Of a stretch of DNA of 46,984 bases, positions 18,510-26,384 are shown piece after piece. The DNA lies in NCBI GenBank assembly GCA_027492465.1, contig JAPUET010000028.1:1-46984 (forward strand). The letters run 5' to 3'. The position numbers were made by a program, and so were the translations under genes. Origin of the DNA: Candidatus Saccharimonadota bacterium. Its GTDB lineage: Bacteria; Patescibacteriota; Saccharimonadia; Saccharimonadales; Saccharimonadaceae. The number at the start of each line of letters is the position of its first letter. The first letter of the stretch is position 1. Below the pieces are notes generated by a model, which was given only the letters and a program-made list of their open reading frames with translations, made no database searches and was not told the DNA's origin.

Positions 18510-19598
18510 ATGAAGCGCACTAAAAGTATTGCTATCGCTGCTTTGGCTGTACTTATTGCTGTTGTACACATGCTACCAGCAACGTCAGTCTTTGCAGTCG
18601 ATGGGGTAGACGGATCATCATCGGCACTAAGCATTACACCGAAAAAACAATATGAAATCGCGGCGGGTAACTCTGTTGACGATACGTTAACAATCCGTAA
18701 TGCTGATAATTCAGCATCGTTAAATCTCACGATGCGAGTTATTGACTTTACTTATGACGACAAACAAGACAGCGGTGTTGCAAAGCTATTTCTAGATGAA
18801 AATGCGGAAAATACACCATGGTCGCTTAAATCATATATCAGCCTGCCTAAAACTGTCACCATCGGTCCAGGTGAAAGCAAGACCGTAGACATGAAAGTGT
18901 CTATACCGCAAAATCAGGGAGCCGGGAGTTTATACAGTGCAATCATCTATTCCTCTGAATCCGGAAGTTCAACAAGTGGAACGAATGTTGGCCTGAGTGC
19001 TTCTGGGGTGACACTTGTGTTTGCGAACGTTCCTGGCAAAGTACACGAGGATCTTAAAATTGAAAAAGTAGGGCCATACGACAAGATAGCCCGAAACTAT
19101 ATGTCATATATCAACACAACTATGCCCGAATCGATAGGTTATACGCTTAAAAATAGCGGTAACTGGGCCGAGGCGCCGGTCGGTAGCATTACGCTTCAGG
19201 GCTGGTTTGGTCGCAAAGTAGAAATTAACAACATTAACCCAACAAAATCGCTGGTATTGATAGGTCAAACCCGCACATTTTCATCGTGTATAAAATACGA
19301 TGAAAAAGAGGTAGCAAATGCGAAATCGAATGCGCCACCTGTTACTTGTGTCAATCCAGGGCTGTGGCCAGGCTACTATTCTGTCAGTGCCGACCTGTAT
19401 TACGGTTCAAACGGTAATAATACTCAAGAAATCGTAAAAACAGTTGGGTTTTGGTACTTGCCTTGGTGGTTCATTGTACTGGTTCTTGTGGTGCTTGGGG
19501 TAGGTTACTACTATGGCCGCAAGATCTACCTCAAGGTGCGTACGGCCCTATATGGCCCTCGTGCTGGCGGTAAGAAAAAATCGTCACGTCGTCGATAG
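18510..19598 (+). CDS. DUF916-like membrane-anchored surface protein
   Basis: A 362-residue protein; ATG 18510 is chosen over an in-frame GTG at 18492 because GAGGG (18494-18498) lies between them. Signal peptide 1-29 (SVFA|VDG). Residues ~40-170: LSITPKKQYEIAAGNSVDDTLTIRN, then TIGPGESKTVDMKVSIPQNQGAGSLYSAIIY, the pattern of the DUF916/WxL-interacting Ig-like domain. A second beta domain follows, then one membrane helix (~316-338) and a basic tail GGKKKSSRRR. In Firmicutes such proteins pair with WxL surface proteins in csc clusters. Here it sits between QFGIN-family exported proteins, which suggests an analogous anchor-plus-surface-protein system. Confidence 0.7.
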   Translation: MKRTKSIAIAALAVLIAVVHMLPATSVFAVDGVDGSSSALSITPKKQYEIAAGNSVDDTLTIRNADNSASLNLTMRVIDFTYDDKQDSGVAKLFLDENAENTPWSLKSYISLPKTVTIGPGESKTVDMKVSIPQNQGAGSLYSAIIYSSESGSSTSGTNVGLSASGVTLVFANVPGKVHEDLKIEKVGPYDKIARNYMSYINTTMPESIGYTLKNSGNWAEAPVGSITLQGWFGRKVEINNINPTKSLVLIGQTRTFSSCIKYDEKEVANAKSNAPPVTCVNPGLWPGYYSVSADLYYGSNGNNTQEIVKTVGFWYLPWWFIVLVLVVLGVGYYYGRKIYLKVRTALYGPRAGGKKKSSRRR

Positions 19599-19681
19599 GT
19601 TCTTATCATACACTCGGTAGCCTAGTGTTGGGGTAATCTGTCTTCGATACTATGAACTAGGCCCATAGAACACCCACTTCG

Positions 19682-19690
19682 TAGTACAAT
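19682..19690 (+). promoter_or_regulatory. -10 element near the start codon
   Basis: TAGTACAAT ends ten bases before the ATG at 19701, leaving a leader of about three bases. The upstream CTTCG is shared with the copy before 32718. Confidence 0.5.
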
Positions 19691-19700
19691 AAACGTAAGC

Positions 19701-20627
19701 ATGATACAAAAGAGTCGCTTTCGAATTTTACGAGCTCACCTCGCTATTACTGCGGGGTGTGTTCTCGCGTTATGTGCATTTAGTCCCGTGGCGCACGCCA
19801 TTACGCCAATACCAGAACCAGACCCCGTACCAGGTTCTTACGGTATTGAGGCAACAAAAAAGAAAGCGCCCCCAACCCAAGCACCTACGATTACGACACC
19901 GGGTAACGGTTCATCGTTTTCTTCTTCGCCAATTACAGTCAATGGTATCTGCCAAACAGATTTGCTTGTGCAGGTTTATAACAACGGCGTTATGGTGGGT
20001 GCGGTTATATGTAAGGGAAATAGTTTTAGCCTACAGATCAGTCTGTTTGCTGGTACGAACGAGCTTACTGCAATTATGTACGATGAACTCGATCAAGCGG
20101 GACCCGTCTCAAATAGTGTCACGGTAAACTATACCGACACAAATTTTACGGCCTTCGGGCAGCTGGTTACCCTCACGAGTTCATACGGGCGTCGTTCGGC
20201 TCCGGCGGGAAATGAACTAAGCTGGCCTTTGCAGCTTTCGGGTGGAACGGGCCCTTACGCATTCAGCATTGATTGGGGCGATGGAACGCCTGCTGAGCTG
20301 AAGAGTCAGGCGCTTTCGGGGCTTGTCACTATTAGTCATGTATACAAGAAAGCGGGTATTTACCAAGTAAATATTAAAGTTACTGATACCAATGGGGTGA
20401 GTGCTTTTTTGCAGGTTATTGCGGTTGCGAGCGGTAAGGTAGATACTACCACCTCAACCGCCAAAGCCGATGCCGAAGCGGCTAGCGCAACACCGCGTAT
20501 TTTGTGGATTCCATATATTATTCTACTATTACTGCTGCTACCGACTTATTGGCTGGGTCGTCGCAGCCAGCTTGTTTCTATTCGCAACAAAATGCTCAAA
20601 GAACGTGACGGCTACCAGGCAAAGTAA
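19701..20627 (+). CDS. PKD-like membrane-anchored surface protein
   Basis: A 308-residue protein with signal peptide (1-34, AHA|ITP), a Pro-rich linker, an Ig-like domain starting PTITTPGNGSSFSSSPITVNG with two Cys (GICQ, VICK), and a PKD domain with the hallmark SIDWGDGTP and HVYKKAGIYQVNIKVTD. A single C-terminal membrane helix (~270-292) is followed by a short cytoplasmic basic tail. PKD domains usually mediate protein-protein or carbohydrate contacts on the outer face. It lies between two DUF916-like/QFGIN pairs and probably belongs to the same surface assembly. The start is near-leaderless. Confidence 0.75.
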   Translation: MIQKSRFRILRAHLAITAGCVLALCAFSPVAHAITPIPEPDPVPGSYGIEATKKKAPPTQAPTITTPGNGSSFSSSPITVNGICQTDLLVQVYNNGVMVGAVICKGNSFSLQISLFAGTNELTAIMYDELDQAGPVSNSVTVNYTDTNFTAFGQLVTLTSSYGRRSAPAGNELSWPLQLSGGTGPYAFSIDWGDGTPAELKSQALSGLVTISHVYKKAGIYQVNIKVTDTNGVSAFLQVIAVASGKVDTTTSTAKADAEAASATPRILWIPYIILLLLLLPTYWLGRRSQLVSIRNKMLKERDGYQAK

Positions 20628-20660
20628 CGTGCATCCTGTGGATAAGTAACAAAAAAAGAC

Positions 20661-20691
20661 TTGACAAACACAAGCGGTATTGTGGTACAAT
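20661..20691 (+). promoter_or_regulatory. Strong promoter of the 381-residue surface protein
   Basis: Consensus -35 TTGACA (20661-20666), 19-base spacer, and TACAAT (20686-20691) preceded by TGG. The combination of a perfect -35 and an extended -10 is the best promoter in the window and suggests high expression. Confidence 0.7.
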
Positions 20692-20746
20692 GGGCACGTT
20701 ACCTAAACAAAACAAATATATTAAAAAATAGGTGAGAGGAAAAGGA

Positions 20747-21892
20747 ATGAAGTCTCTTCGCGTATTTGACGGCCATCTGCGGTATGCAGTTCTGGCAGTC
20801 ACATTAGTACTTGCCGCTGTGGCTCCGGCATTTGCTTCTGCAGCACAATTAACCACCCGCTCGGCGGCTTTGAGTAGTTCTTCAAAGGCGGCGACAGGGG
20901 TAAGCTACATGTTTACATTTACTGCAAGTGCTACGGCAGGTGCAGCAGTGGTACAGTTCTGTTCGAATTCGCCACTTATCGGTGAATTCTGTACCGCACC
21001 AACCGGATTCACGGCAGCAGGTGCTACCGCTGGAACTGGCGTTACGGCAGTAAGCTCTGCTACTGCAAATACGGTCAAAATTACTAAATCTATCACAGCT
21101 TCTTCGCAGTCGTTTACGCTTGAAGGCATCACCAACCCAACCAGTGCTGGTACAATATATGCTCGCATACTGACTTACGCAGACTCTACCACGGCAGGCA
21201 CCTATGATGTGCAAGCAAGCACGACCAATACTCTTGGTTCGCCAATTGACCAAGGAAGCGTTGCTATTGCAATTACCGATTCAGTTGCCGTTTCTGGTGC
21301 GGTCCTTGAAGCGCTAACTTTCTGTGTGTCTGGTAGTGATCTAACCGGCACGGATTGTGTGGCAGGCTACACGGCACCGGTACTAAATCTTGGAGAGCAA
21401 GTTGCGACTGGCGTATATGCACTAGATGCAACACACCTTTCAACAGGAGATGTATATACAAAGATTTCGACAAATGCCGTAGGAGGCGCAGTTGTGAGCC
21501 TCAAGAGTACGGCTGGTGTAAATCCGGGACCTACACCTTGCGCTGGTCTTGCGCTCAACGGTACTGGAGCATGTAGCATTGCTGCTGCTGGGACCACGGG
21601 TACCTTTGCGGCAGGTGATGGTAAGTTTGGTGTTAAGCTAACCTTGCCAACCACAAACGATAACTCTGACAATAAGGGTGTTATCGACATTGAAACTGGC
21701 TACGATACATCAGACTATCGATTCAATGGTACAGGTGCAATCAGCACATACGGTGATCCACTGTACAACACAAGCGGCGGAGGGGTAAGTAATAAGAATA
21801 CCAAGCTGACGTTTGGTGCAACATCAGCACCAAATACTCCAGCAGGAAAATATTCTACATCGATTAGCCTTATCGCCACAGGCACATTCTAG
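20747..21892 (+). CDS. Exported surface protein, LTxRS family, likely highly expressed
   Basis: A 381-residue protein. ATG 20747 follows GAGAGGAAAAGGA and is preferred over GTG 20732. Signal peptide 1-31 (AFASA|AQL). Mature start AQLTTRSAALSSSSKAATGVSYMFTF, then VVQFCSNSPLIGEFCTAP, LEGITNPTSAGTIYARILTY, a second Cys pair (FCVSGSDLTGTDCVAG), a third (PCAGLALNGTGACS), and the closing TPAGKYSTSISLIATGTF. It is a paralogue of the proteins at 15372 and 17373. It has the strongest promoter seen in the window and a strong hairpin after its stop, so it may be the main protein of the surface layer. That is inference; no enzyme motif is visible. Confidence 0.7.
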   Translation: MKSLRVFDGHLRYAVLAVTLVLAAVAPAFASAAQLTTRSAALSSSSKAATGVSYMFTFTASATAGAAVVQFCSNSPLIGEFCTAPTGFTAAGATAGTGVTAVSSATANTVKITKSITASSQSFTLEGITNPTSAGTIYARILTYADSTTAGTYDVQASTTNTLGSPIDQGSVAIAITDSVAVSGAVLEALTFCVSGSDLTGTDCVAGYTAPVLNLGEQVATGVYALDATHLSTGDVYTKISTNAVGGAVVSLKSTAGVNPGPTPCAGLALNGTGACSIAAAGTTGTFAAGDGKFGVKLTLPTTNDNSDNKGVIDIETGYDTSDYRFNGTGAISTYGDPLYNTSGGGVSNKNTKLTFGATSAPNTPAGKYSTSISLIATGTF

Positions 21893-21910
21893 AAGTACAA
21901 TAAAACCCAT

Positions 21911-21940
21911 ATAACTACCTCTCGCTCGGGAGGTAGTTAT
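21911..21940 (+). terminator. Hairpin between two surface genes
   Basis: ATAACTACCTC (21911-21921) pairs perfectly with GAGGTAGTTAT (21930-21940). It ends at the first base of the TGCTATAAT promoter of the next gene. It probably isolates the strong upstream unit from the downstream one. Confidence 0.65.
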
Positions 21941-21948
21941 GCTATAAT
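21940..21948 (+). promoter_or_regulatory. Extended -10 promoter for the second DUF916-like gene and MMPL operon
   Basis: TGCTATAAT directly abuts the preceding hairpin. The ~28-base leader carries AAGGGG ahead of the GTG at 21983. Confidence 0.6.
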
Positions 21949-21982
21949 GGGCAGCAGTTACATACTATAAAAGGGGAAAATT

Positions 21983-22990
21983 GTGTCAGCGAAACAGCGT
22001 TTGCAAGTAAGCGTCCGTATATTTGCGCTAATAATATCGGTAACTGCATTTGTTGCTTTTGGATCGAGTCATGTATTTGCCGACGAGAAGAGCAATCAAG
22101 CAAACACTCTTAAGATATCACCAGTCCGGAGTGATATAGAGATAAATCCTGGTGAATCGAAGGTTGTTCAAGTTTTTGTCTCTAATCTTACCAGCTCACC
22201 GATCACTGTTCGACCGATTGAAAACGATTTTATAGCTGGCGACGAGCGAGGTACCCCGGCCCTTATCTTAGATGCAAATCAGTCGGCGCCTACGCATAGT
22301 CTGAAGAAGTTTATGAAACCACTCACAGATGTAACGATACCGGCCGGCAAGGTGCAAACGGTGGATGTGGTAATAACCGTTCCGAAAGACGCTCAAGCTG
22401 GTGGATACTTTGGCGCTATACGATTTGCTCCGTCTTCGCCAGATGGTGGTGGCGAGGTTAACCTGAGCGCTAGCGTTGCCTCGCTGATATTGCTAACGGT
22501 GCCTGGTCCGGTGACCGAAAAGCTGAACTTAACGGATTTCGAAGTAAAGCAGGGCGAGAAGACTGGCTCGCTATTTCAAACACCAGATAACCTAGAGGTA
22601 TCTTTCCGCTTTGAAAACAAAGGCAACCTGCAAATGGGACCAACTGGCCAGCTCTCGGTGCAAAATGGTGACAAAGTTGTTTATAGCAAAAACTTTAATG
22701 ATAAAACTCCACGCGATGTAATACTACCCGATAGTGCTCGTCGCTGGGACATTCCGCTTGAGAAGATCGGGGCATTTGGTCACTACAAAATAACAGCCAC
22801 ATTCACCTATGGCTCTAAAAACCAAACTATCGAAGTAGTGCGTTCATTCTGGGTTATTCCAATGAGTTACATTATCGGTGGCATCATCGGTTTGGTTGTG
22901 CTTGTAGCCATCATCATTGGTATAGTTATATTCCTTCGTGGCTACAAAAAACGTATCTTGCGCAACCAGCGCGGCGGATACCGACGCTAA
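21983..22990 (+). CDS. DUF916-like membrane-anchored surface protein, second copy
   Basis: A 335-residue paralogue of the protein at 18510. GTG start with AAGGGG ~8 bases upstream. Signal peptide 1-32 (HVFA|DEK). First Ig-like domain: LKISPVRSDIEINPGESKVVQV and TIPAGKVQTVDVVITVPKDAQAGGYFGAIRF, matching the DUF916 pattern, then a second beta domain, a C-terminal membrane helix (~292-318) and a basic tail. The stop is two bases before the ATG of the MMPL exporter, so the two are co-transcribed. It may recruit or stabilise the exported QFGIN-family proteins or the exporter's substrate; that link is inferred from position. Confidence 0.72.
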   Translation: MSAKQRLQVSVRIFALIISVTAFVAFGSSHVFADEKSNQANTLKISPVRSDIEINPGESKVVQVFVSNLTSSPITVRPIENDFIAGDERGTPALILDANQSAPTHSLKKFMKPLTDVTIPAGKVQTVDVVITVPKDAQAGGYFGAIRFAPSSPDGGGEVNLSASVASLILLTVPGPVTEKLNLTDFEVKQGEKTGSLFQTPDNLEVSFRFENKGNLQMGPTGQLSVQNGDKVVYSKNFNDKTPRDVILPDSARRWDIPLEKIGAFGHYKITATFTYGSKNQTIEVVRSFWVIPMSYIIGGIIGLVVLVAIIIGIVIFLRGYKKRILRNQRGGYRR

Positions 22991-22992
22991 CT

Positions 22993-25308
22993 ATGAGCGC
23001 GAAGAAACATAACAAAACATCGCTCTGGATTCGCTTAATCTTACCAATTGGTTTGGTTATGCTGTGGATTGGTCTTGCTGGTGTTGGCGGTCCATTTTTT
23101 GGCAAGATCGATGAAGTTTCGAGTAATGATCTTGCAACTTTTTTGCCGACAAATGCCGAATCAACGAAGGTAAAAAATGAACTTGAACGGTTTCTGCCTG
23201 CTGATACAATGCCGGTGGTGATTGTTTTCGAATCAGACAACGCGCTTAGTTCTGACGAGACAGATGAAATTACTGCCGCTCGCGATGCCGTGCAATCTAC
23301 CGGAGCAGTCAAGGGTGATGCCTCAAAGGCTCTGACATCGGAAGATAAAAAAGCCGCGTTTATTGTAGTGCCCCTTGACTCGAACAGTGAATTCGACGAG
23401 GTAATTGGCAAGCTGCAAACTGCGCTAGATAAGCAAGACATATCGCTTAGTTATAAATTTACTGGGCCGGCAATGTTTGCGCGCGATCTTAATAAAGCAT
23501 TTGCAGGTATTGACGGGACGCTTCTATTTGTTGCGCTTGGCGTTGTCTTTTTGATTCTACTGTTTGTGTATCGTTCGCCACTGCTTCCGATTGTTACGTT
23601 GCTTGGCGCAATTATTGCACTCTCAGGAGCGATATTCGTGGTCTGGCACCTTGCCGATGCCGGCATTGTATTGTTGAACGGGCAGGTGCAGGGTATTCTG
23701 TTTATTCTGGTTATTGGAGCTGCAACCGATTACGCCTTGCTGTATATTTCGCGCTACCGCGAGGAACTTACGCAACATAGTAGTGCATTTGAGGCTACAA
23801 AAGCTGCCTGGAAAGCATCGTGGGAGCCAATCTTGGCAGCGGGTGGTACCGTAGCACTTGGACTAATTTGTTTGCTTGTTTCTGACCTTGGTTCTAATAA
23901 AGCGCTAGGACCGGTTGGAGCGCTTGGTATTGGTTTTGCGGTGCTATCCGCCCTCACGTTTCTGCCCGCTGCACTACTGCTGCTGGGACGGGCTGCTTTT
24001 TGGCCGCGCAAACCCAAAGAGATGCACGTAAAGCAATTTGATTATCGAAAAAATCACCCCGCTTGGGCTAAGGTCGGAGCTCTAGTGAGTCGACACCCGC
24101 GCCGACTATGGGTCGGCATTATGGCGCTCCTTGTGATTGCATGTATTTTTGTTCCCCAGCTCAAAGCCGAAGGCGTATCGCAGAGCGAGCTCATCGTCGG
24201 TGCGTCAGAGGCGCGTGATGGCCAGCAAATGCTTGATCGCCATTTCCCCAGCGGTTCTGGCTCGCCAACCTATGTCTTAGCACCACAGAATAAGGTAGAT
24301 GATGTACTGGAGGTTCTTGAGGCAGATAGTGGCGTCGATACGGTAAGTATTGTTACGACGGATAGCAGTAAAAGTCCGGCACCACTAGGTCGATTAAAAA
24401 ATGAGATTATGAGTGAAATTCGTAAGAGTATTGCAACAACTCGCGACGAAAAACTCGCTACTATTCGGGCACAAATTGAGAGCCAAATGGCAGGTGTGCC
24501 CCAAGAGTATATCGATGCCGCCTATACGCAGGCGATTGCAAACGTCCCATCGGTAGAAGACTTGCTCGAAGCCGCCTACCCATATGCTGGCACTACGCCG
24601 AAAGTGGTCGATAACTTGGTGGTACTGCAGGCAACCCTAACTAACCCAGCCAGTTCGGTTCCGGCTCGCGATACGGTGCAACGTCTGCGGAGTGTTTCAG
24701 ATGAGAAAAACCTAGGGGCGTTATTCGGTGGAGTGAGTGCTATTCAGCTTGATACCAATATTGCTGCTGAACACGATCTTCGCATCATCATTCCACTGAT
24801 TCTCGTTGCGATTACGATTGTTTTGATGTTCTTGCTCCGTAGCATTGTTGCCCCGCTTGTACTGCTTATTACGACTGTTGTATCGTTTGGCGCTACACTT
24901 GGCGTTGCAGCATTGCTGTTTAATAACGTATGGCATTTTAGCGGCGCCGATCCCGCCGTGGTGATATTTGGCTTTGTGTTCTTGGTGGCGCTTGGCATTG
25001 ATTACAATATTTTCTTGATGACGCGTGTGCGCGAAGAAACCATCAAGCATGGCGTTCGTGCCGGTACCCTTAAAGCATTGATCGTTACCGGCGGTGTTAT
25101 TACCAGCGCGGGGATTGTTCTTGCCTCAACGTTTGCGGCTCTTTGTGTAATCCCAATCTTGTTCTTAATTGAAATTGCGTTCGTAGTCGCCTTTGGGGTG
25201 TTGCTCGATACCTTGATCGTGCGCTCATTACTTGTTCCAAGTATTACATTGCAAGTCGGTAAACTCATGTGGTGGCCATCAAAACTCTGGCGCAACGGTA
25301 AAAAATAA
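22993..25308 (+). CDS. MMPL/RND-family membrane transporter
   Basis: A 771-residue protein with the layout of an MMPL exporter: membrane helix 1 (~11-32), an extracellular domain with LATFLPTNAESTKV, a block of helices (~175-340) containing GAATDYALLYISRYREEL, another exported domain (~395-600), and a second helix block (~605-755) with ALGIDYNIFLMTRVREE. The two (G/A)xDY motifs are the RND proton-relay signature. The family exports lipids or small molecules using the proton gradient; no ATP-binding site is present. It follows a DUF916-like gene by two bases, so its substrate may be a surface or lipid component for this envelope block. Substrate cannot be told from sequence. Confidence 0.85.
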   Translation: MSAKKHNKTSLWIRLILPIGLVMLWIGLAGVGGPFFGKIDEVSSNDLATFLPTNAESTKVKNELERFLPADTMPVVIVFESDNALSSDETDEITAARDAVQSTGAVKGDASKALTSEDKKAAFIVVPLDSNSEFDEVIGKLQTALDKQDISLSYKFTGPAMFARDLNKAFAGIDGTLLFVALGVVFLILLFVYRSPLLPIVTLLGAIIALSGAIFVVWHLADAGIVLLNGQVQGILFILVIGAATDYALLYISRYREELTQHSSAFEATKAAWKASWEPILAAGGTVALGLICLLVSDLGSNKALGPVGALGIGFAVLSALTFLPAALLLLGRAAFWPRKPKEMHVKQFDYRKNHPAWAKVGALVSRHPRRLWVGIMALLVIACIFVPQLKAEGVSQSELIVGASEARDGQQMLDRHFPSGSGSPTYVLAPQNKVDDVLEVLEADSGVDTVSIVTTDSSKSPAPLGRLKNEIMSEIRKSIATTRDEKLATIRAQIESQMAGVPQEYIDAAYTQAIANVPSVEDLLEAAYPYAGTTPKVVDNLVVLQATLTNPASSVPARDTVQRLRSVSDEKNLGALFGGVSAIQLDTNIAAEHDLRIIIPLILVAITIVLMFLLRSIVAPLVLLITTVVSFGATLGVAALLFNNVWHFSGADPAVVIFGFVFLVALGIDYNIFLMTRVREETIKHGVRAGTLKALIVTGGVITSAGIVLASTFAALCVIPILFLIEIAFVVAFGVLLDTLIVRSLLVPSITLQVGKLMWWPSKLWRNGKK

Positions 25309-25321
25309 CGCACACTTTTGC

Positions 25322-25330
25322 TGCTACACT
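25322..25330 (+). promoter_or_regulatory. Extended -10 promoter for tRNA-Gln
   Basis: TGCTACACT lies 16 bases upstream of the mature 5' end of the tRNA. Confidence 0.5.
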
Positions 25331-25346
25331 ATAGATATGCCCGTAG

Positions 25347-25422
25347 TCGGGGATGGACAAAGCGGTCAAGTCGCCTGCCTTTGAAGCAGGAAGTGGGGGT
25401 TCGAAACCTTCTCCCCGAGCCA
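25347..25422 (+). tRNA. trnQ: tRNA-Gln (anticodon UUG)
   Basis: A 76-base cloverleaf. The acceptor TCGGGGA (25347-25353) pairs with TCCCCGA (25412-25418). The D stem GAC/GTC is followed by anticodon stem CCTGC/GCAGG around loop CTTTGAA, giving anticodon TTG (reads CAA). The T arm has loop TTCGAAA with a stem containing two G-U pairs. The CCA end is encoded (25420-25422) after discriminator G. A terminator follows ten bases later. Confidence 0.93.
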
Positions 25423-25431
25423 AGTATAAAG

Positions 25432-25463
25432 CACTTTGCGAAAGCACAGTGTTTTTTGTTTTT
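25432..25463 (+). terminator. Rho-independent terminator after tRNA-Gln
   Basis: CACTTTGC and GCACAGTG pair with one mismatch around a GAAA tetraloop, followed by TTTTTTGTTTTT. It is a textbook intrinsic terminator ending the tRNA transcript just before the next promoter. Confidence 0.85.
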
Positions 25464-25472
25464 CCGTCAAAA

Positions 25473-25481
25473 TGGTATGAT
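25473..25481 (+). promoter_or_regulatory. Extended -10, leaderless start
   Basis: TGGTATGAT ends six bases before the ATG at 25488. There is no ribosome site. Confidence 0.5.
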
Positions 25482-25487
25482 CGTGAC

Positions 25488-25883
25488 ATGACTATTGAGC
25501 GTGATGGAACTTGGGATAAAGTAGGATCAAAACTAAGGGATTCTCTTCGTGACGAATACAATTTGCATGGTGAAGAATGTATGTATGTCGACATGGTTAC
25601 ATTAAAAGATCATAGGCCTGTAGACTGGCATGACCATTCAGCAGTACACGCACTTATCGTTCTGGCTTATGGTGGTTGCGAGCAATTACCCGCATGGCCT
25701 AGTCAGCTAACAGATACCCCAGCCCTCAGGGAAGCTATACGCACTGAGTTCGTTGCACACGCTGGTAGCTACGACCAGTCTTTTGAAGATGAAAGGGATG
25801 TATGGGGCGATAGGCATGCGATCGTCGCCCTCAGAGGTATCAACGCATTTTTATCAGGTTGGGGCGCGACAGGCACAAATTAG
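25488..25883 (+). CDS. Hypothetical small cytosolic protein
   Basis: A 131-residue protein. ATG 25488 is chosen because the -10 box lies six bases upstream; an earlier in-frame codon would lie inside the tRNA. The protein is acidic, without signal peptide or membrane helix. It contains DWHDHSAVHALIVLAYGGC, DTPALREAIRTEFVAHAGSYDQSFEDERDVWGDRHAIVALRG, with several His and Asp residues that could bind a metal, but no family is recognised. It is a single-gene unit between the tRNA terminator and a 190-base gap with nothing evident in it. Confidence 0.6.
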   Translation: MTIERDGTWDKVGSKLRDSLRDEYNLHGEECMYVDMVTLKDHRPVDWHDHSAVHALIVLAYGGCEQLPAWPSQLTDTPALREAIRTEFVAHAGSYDQSFEDERDVWGDRHAIVALRGINAFLSGWGATGTN

Positions 25884-26073
25884 CACACTAATTGCAAAGT
25901 ATACCATTCGGGAATAAAGAATTTACCAATATACTGAGAACAACCAACTCATGGCAAAATAGCGATGCTTTTGAAGCGATCTGACTTTTCGTAGGAGCAT
26001 AGAAGAATAACAAGCTCTAAGCAAGACAAATCCACATGTGCGCAATTATTTTATGTAGCAAGAGGCGACAAGG

Positions 26074-26343
26074 CTAAGTTTTAGATGCTTCAGTAGGCGC
26101 AGGTACTACCGAACGGGCTTTATCCCTCTCATTCATTTCTCGCAAAATGTCGCGGGTTTCAATAGTGGCCTTATGAGAACGAAACGTTGTAATAACATTG
26201 ATAACGTACAGTACGGCAATCAACACTGAAACGATGCTAATGATAATAATAAACGGCATGAGTGGCGCTAGAAGATCGGCAGTATTGAATAGTCCGTTGC
26301 CCGATTCGGATGAGCTGCCAAGTAATGATTCTAGAGATTCCAT
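26074..26343 (-). CDS. Small single-pass membrane protein
   Basis: An 89-residue protein: a Ser/Glu-rich N terminus (1-25), one hydrophobic helix (~28-55, LLAPLMPFIIIISIVSVLIAVLYVINVI), and a charged helical cytoplasmic tail with TIETRDILREMNERDKAR. No family is recognised. The start is supported by a -10 box six bases upstream; GGAGGT between them directly abuts the ATG, so it would be too close for normal use. It is divergent from the methyltransferase gene with only 41 bases between start codons. Confidence 0.6.
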   Translation of the reverse strand: MESLESLLGSSSESGNGLFNTADLLAPLMPFIIIISIVSVLIAVLYVINVITTFRSHKATIETRDILREMNERDKARSVVPAPTEASKT

Positions 26344-26349
26344 ACCTCC

Positions 26350-26358
26350 AGTATAGCA
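26350..26358 (-). promoter_or_regulatory. Extended -10, leaderless start (divergent pair)
   Basis: On the minus strand TGCTATACT ends six bases before the ATG at 26343. It lies seven bases from the plus-strand promoter at 26366-26374, so the two probably compete for polymerase. Confidence 0.5.
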
Positions 26359-26365
26359 GTATCCA

Positions 26366-26374
26366 TGCTACAAT
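26366..26374 (+). promoter_or_regulatory. Extended -10 promoter (divergent pair)
   Basis: TGCTACAAT ends ten bases before the ATG at 26385, leaving a leader of three or four bases. Confidence 0.5.
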
Positions 26375-26384
26375 CGACGGCAGA

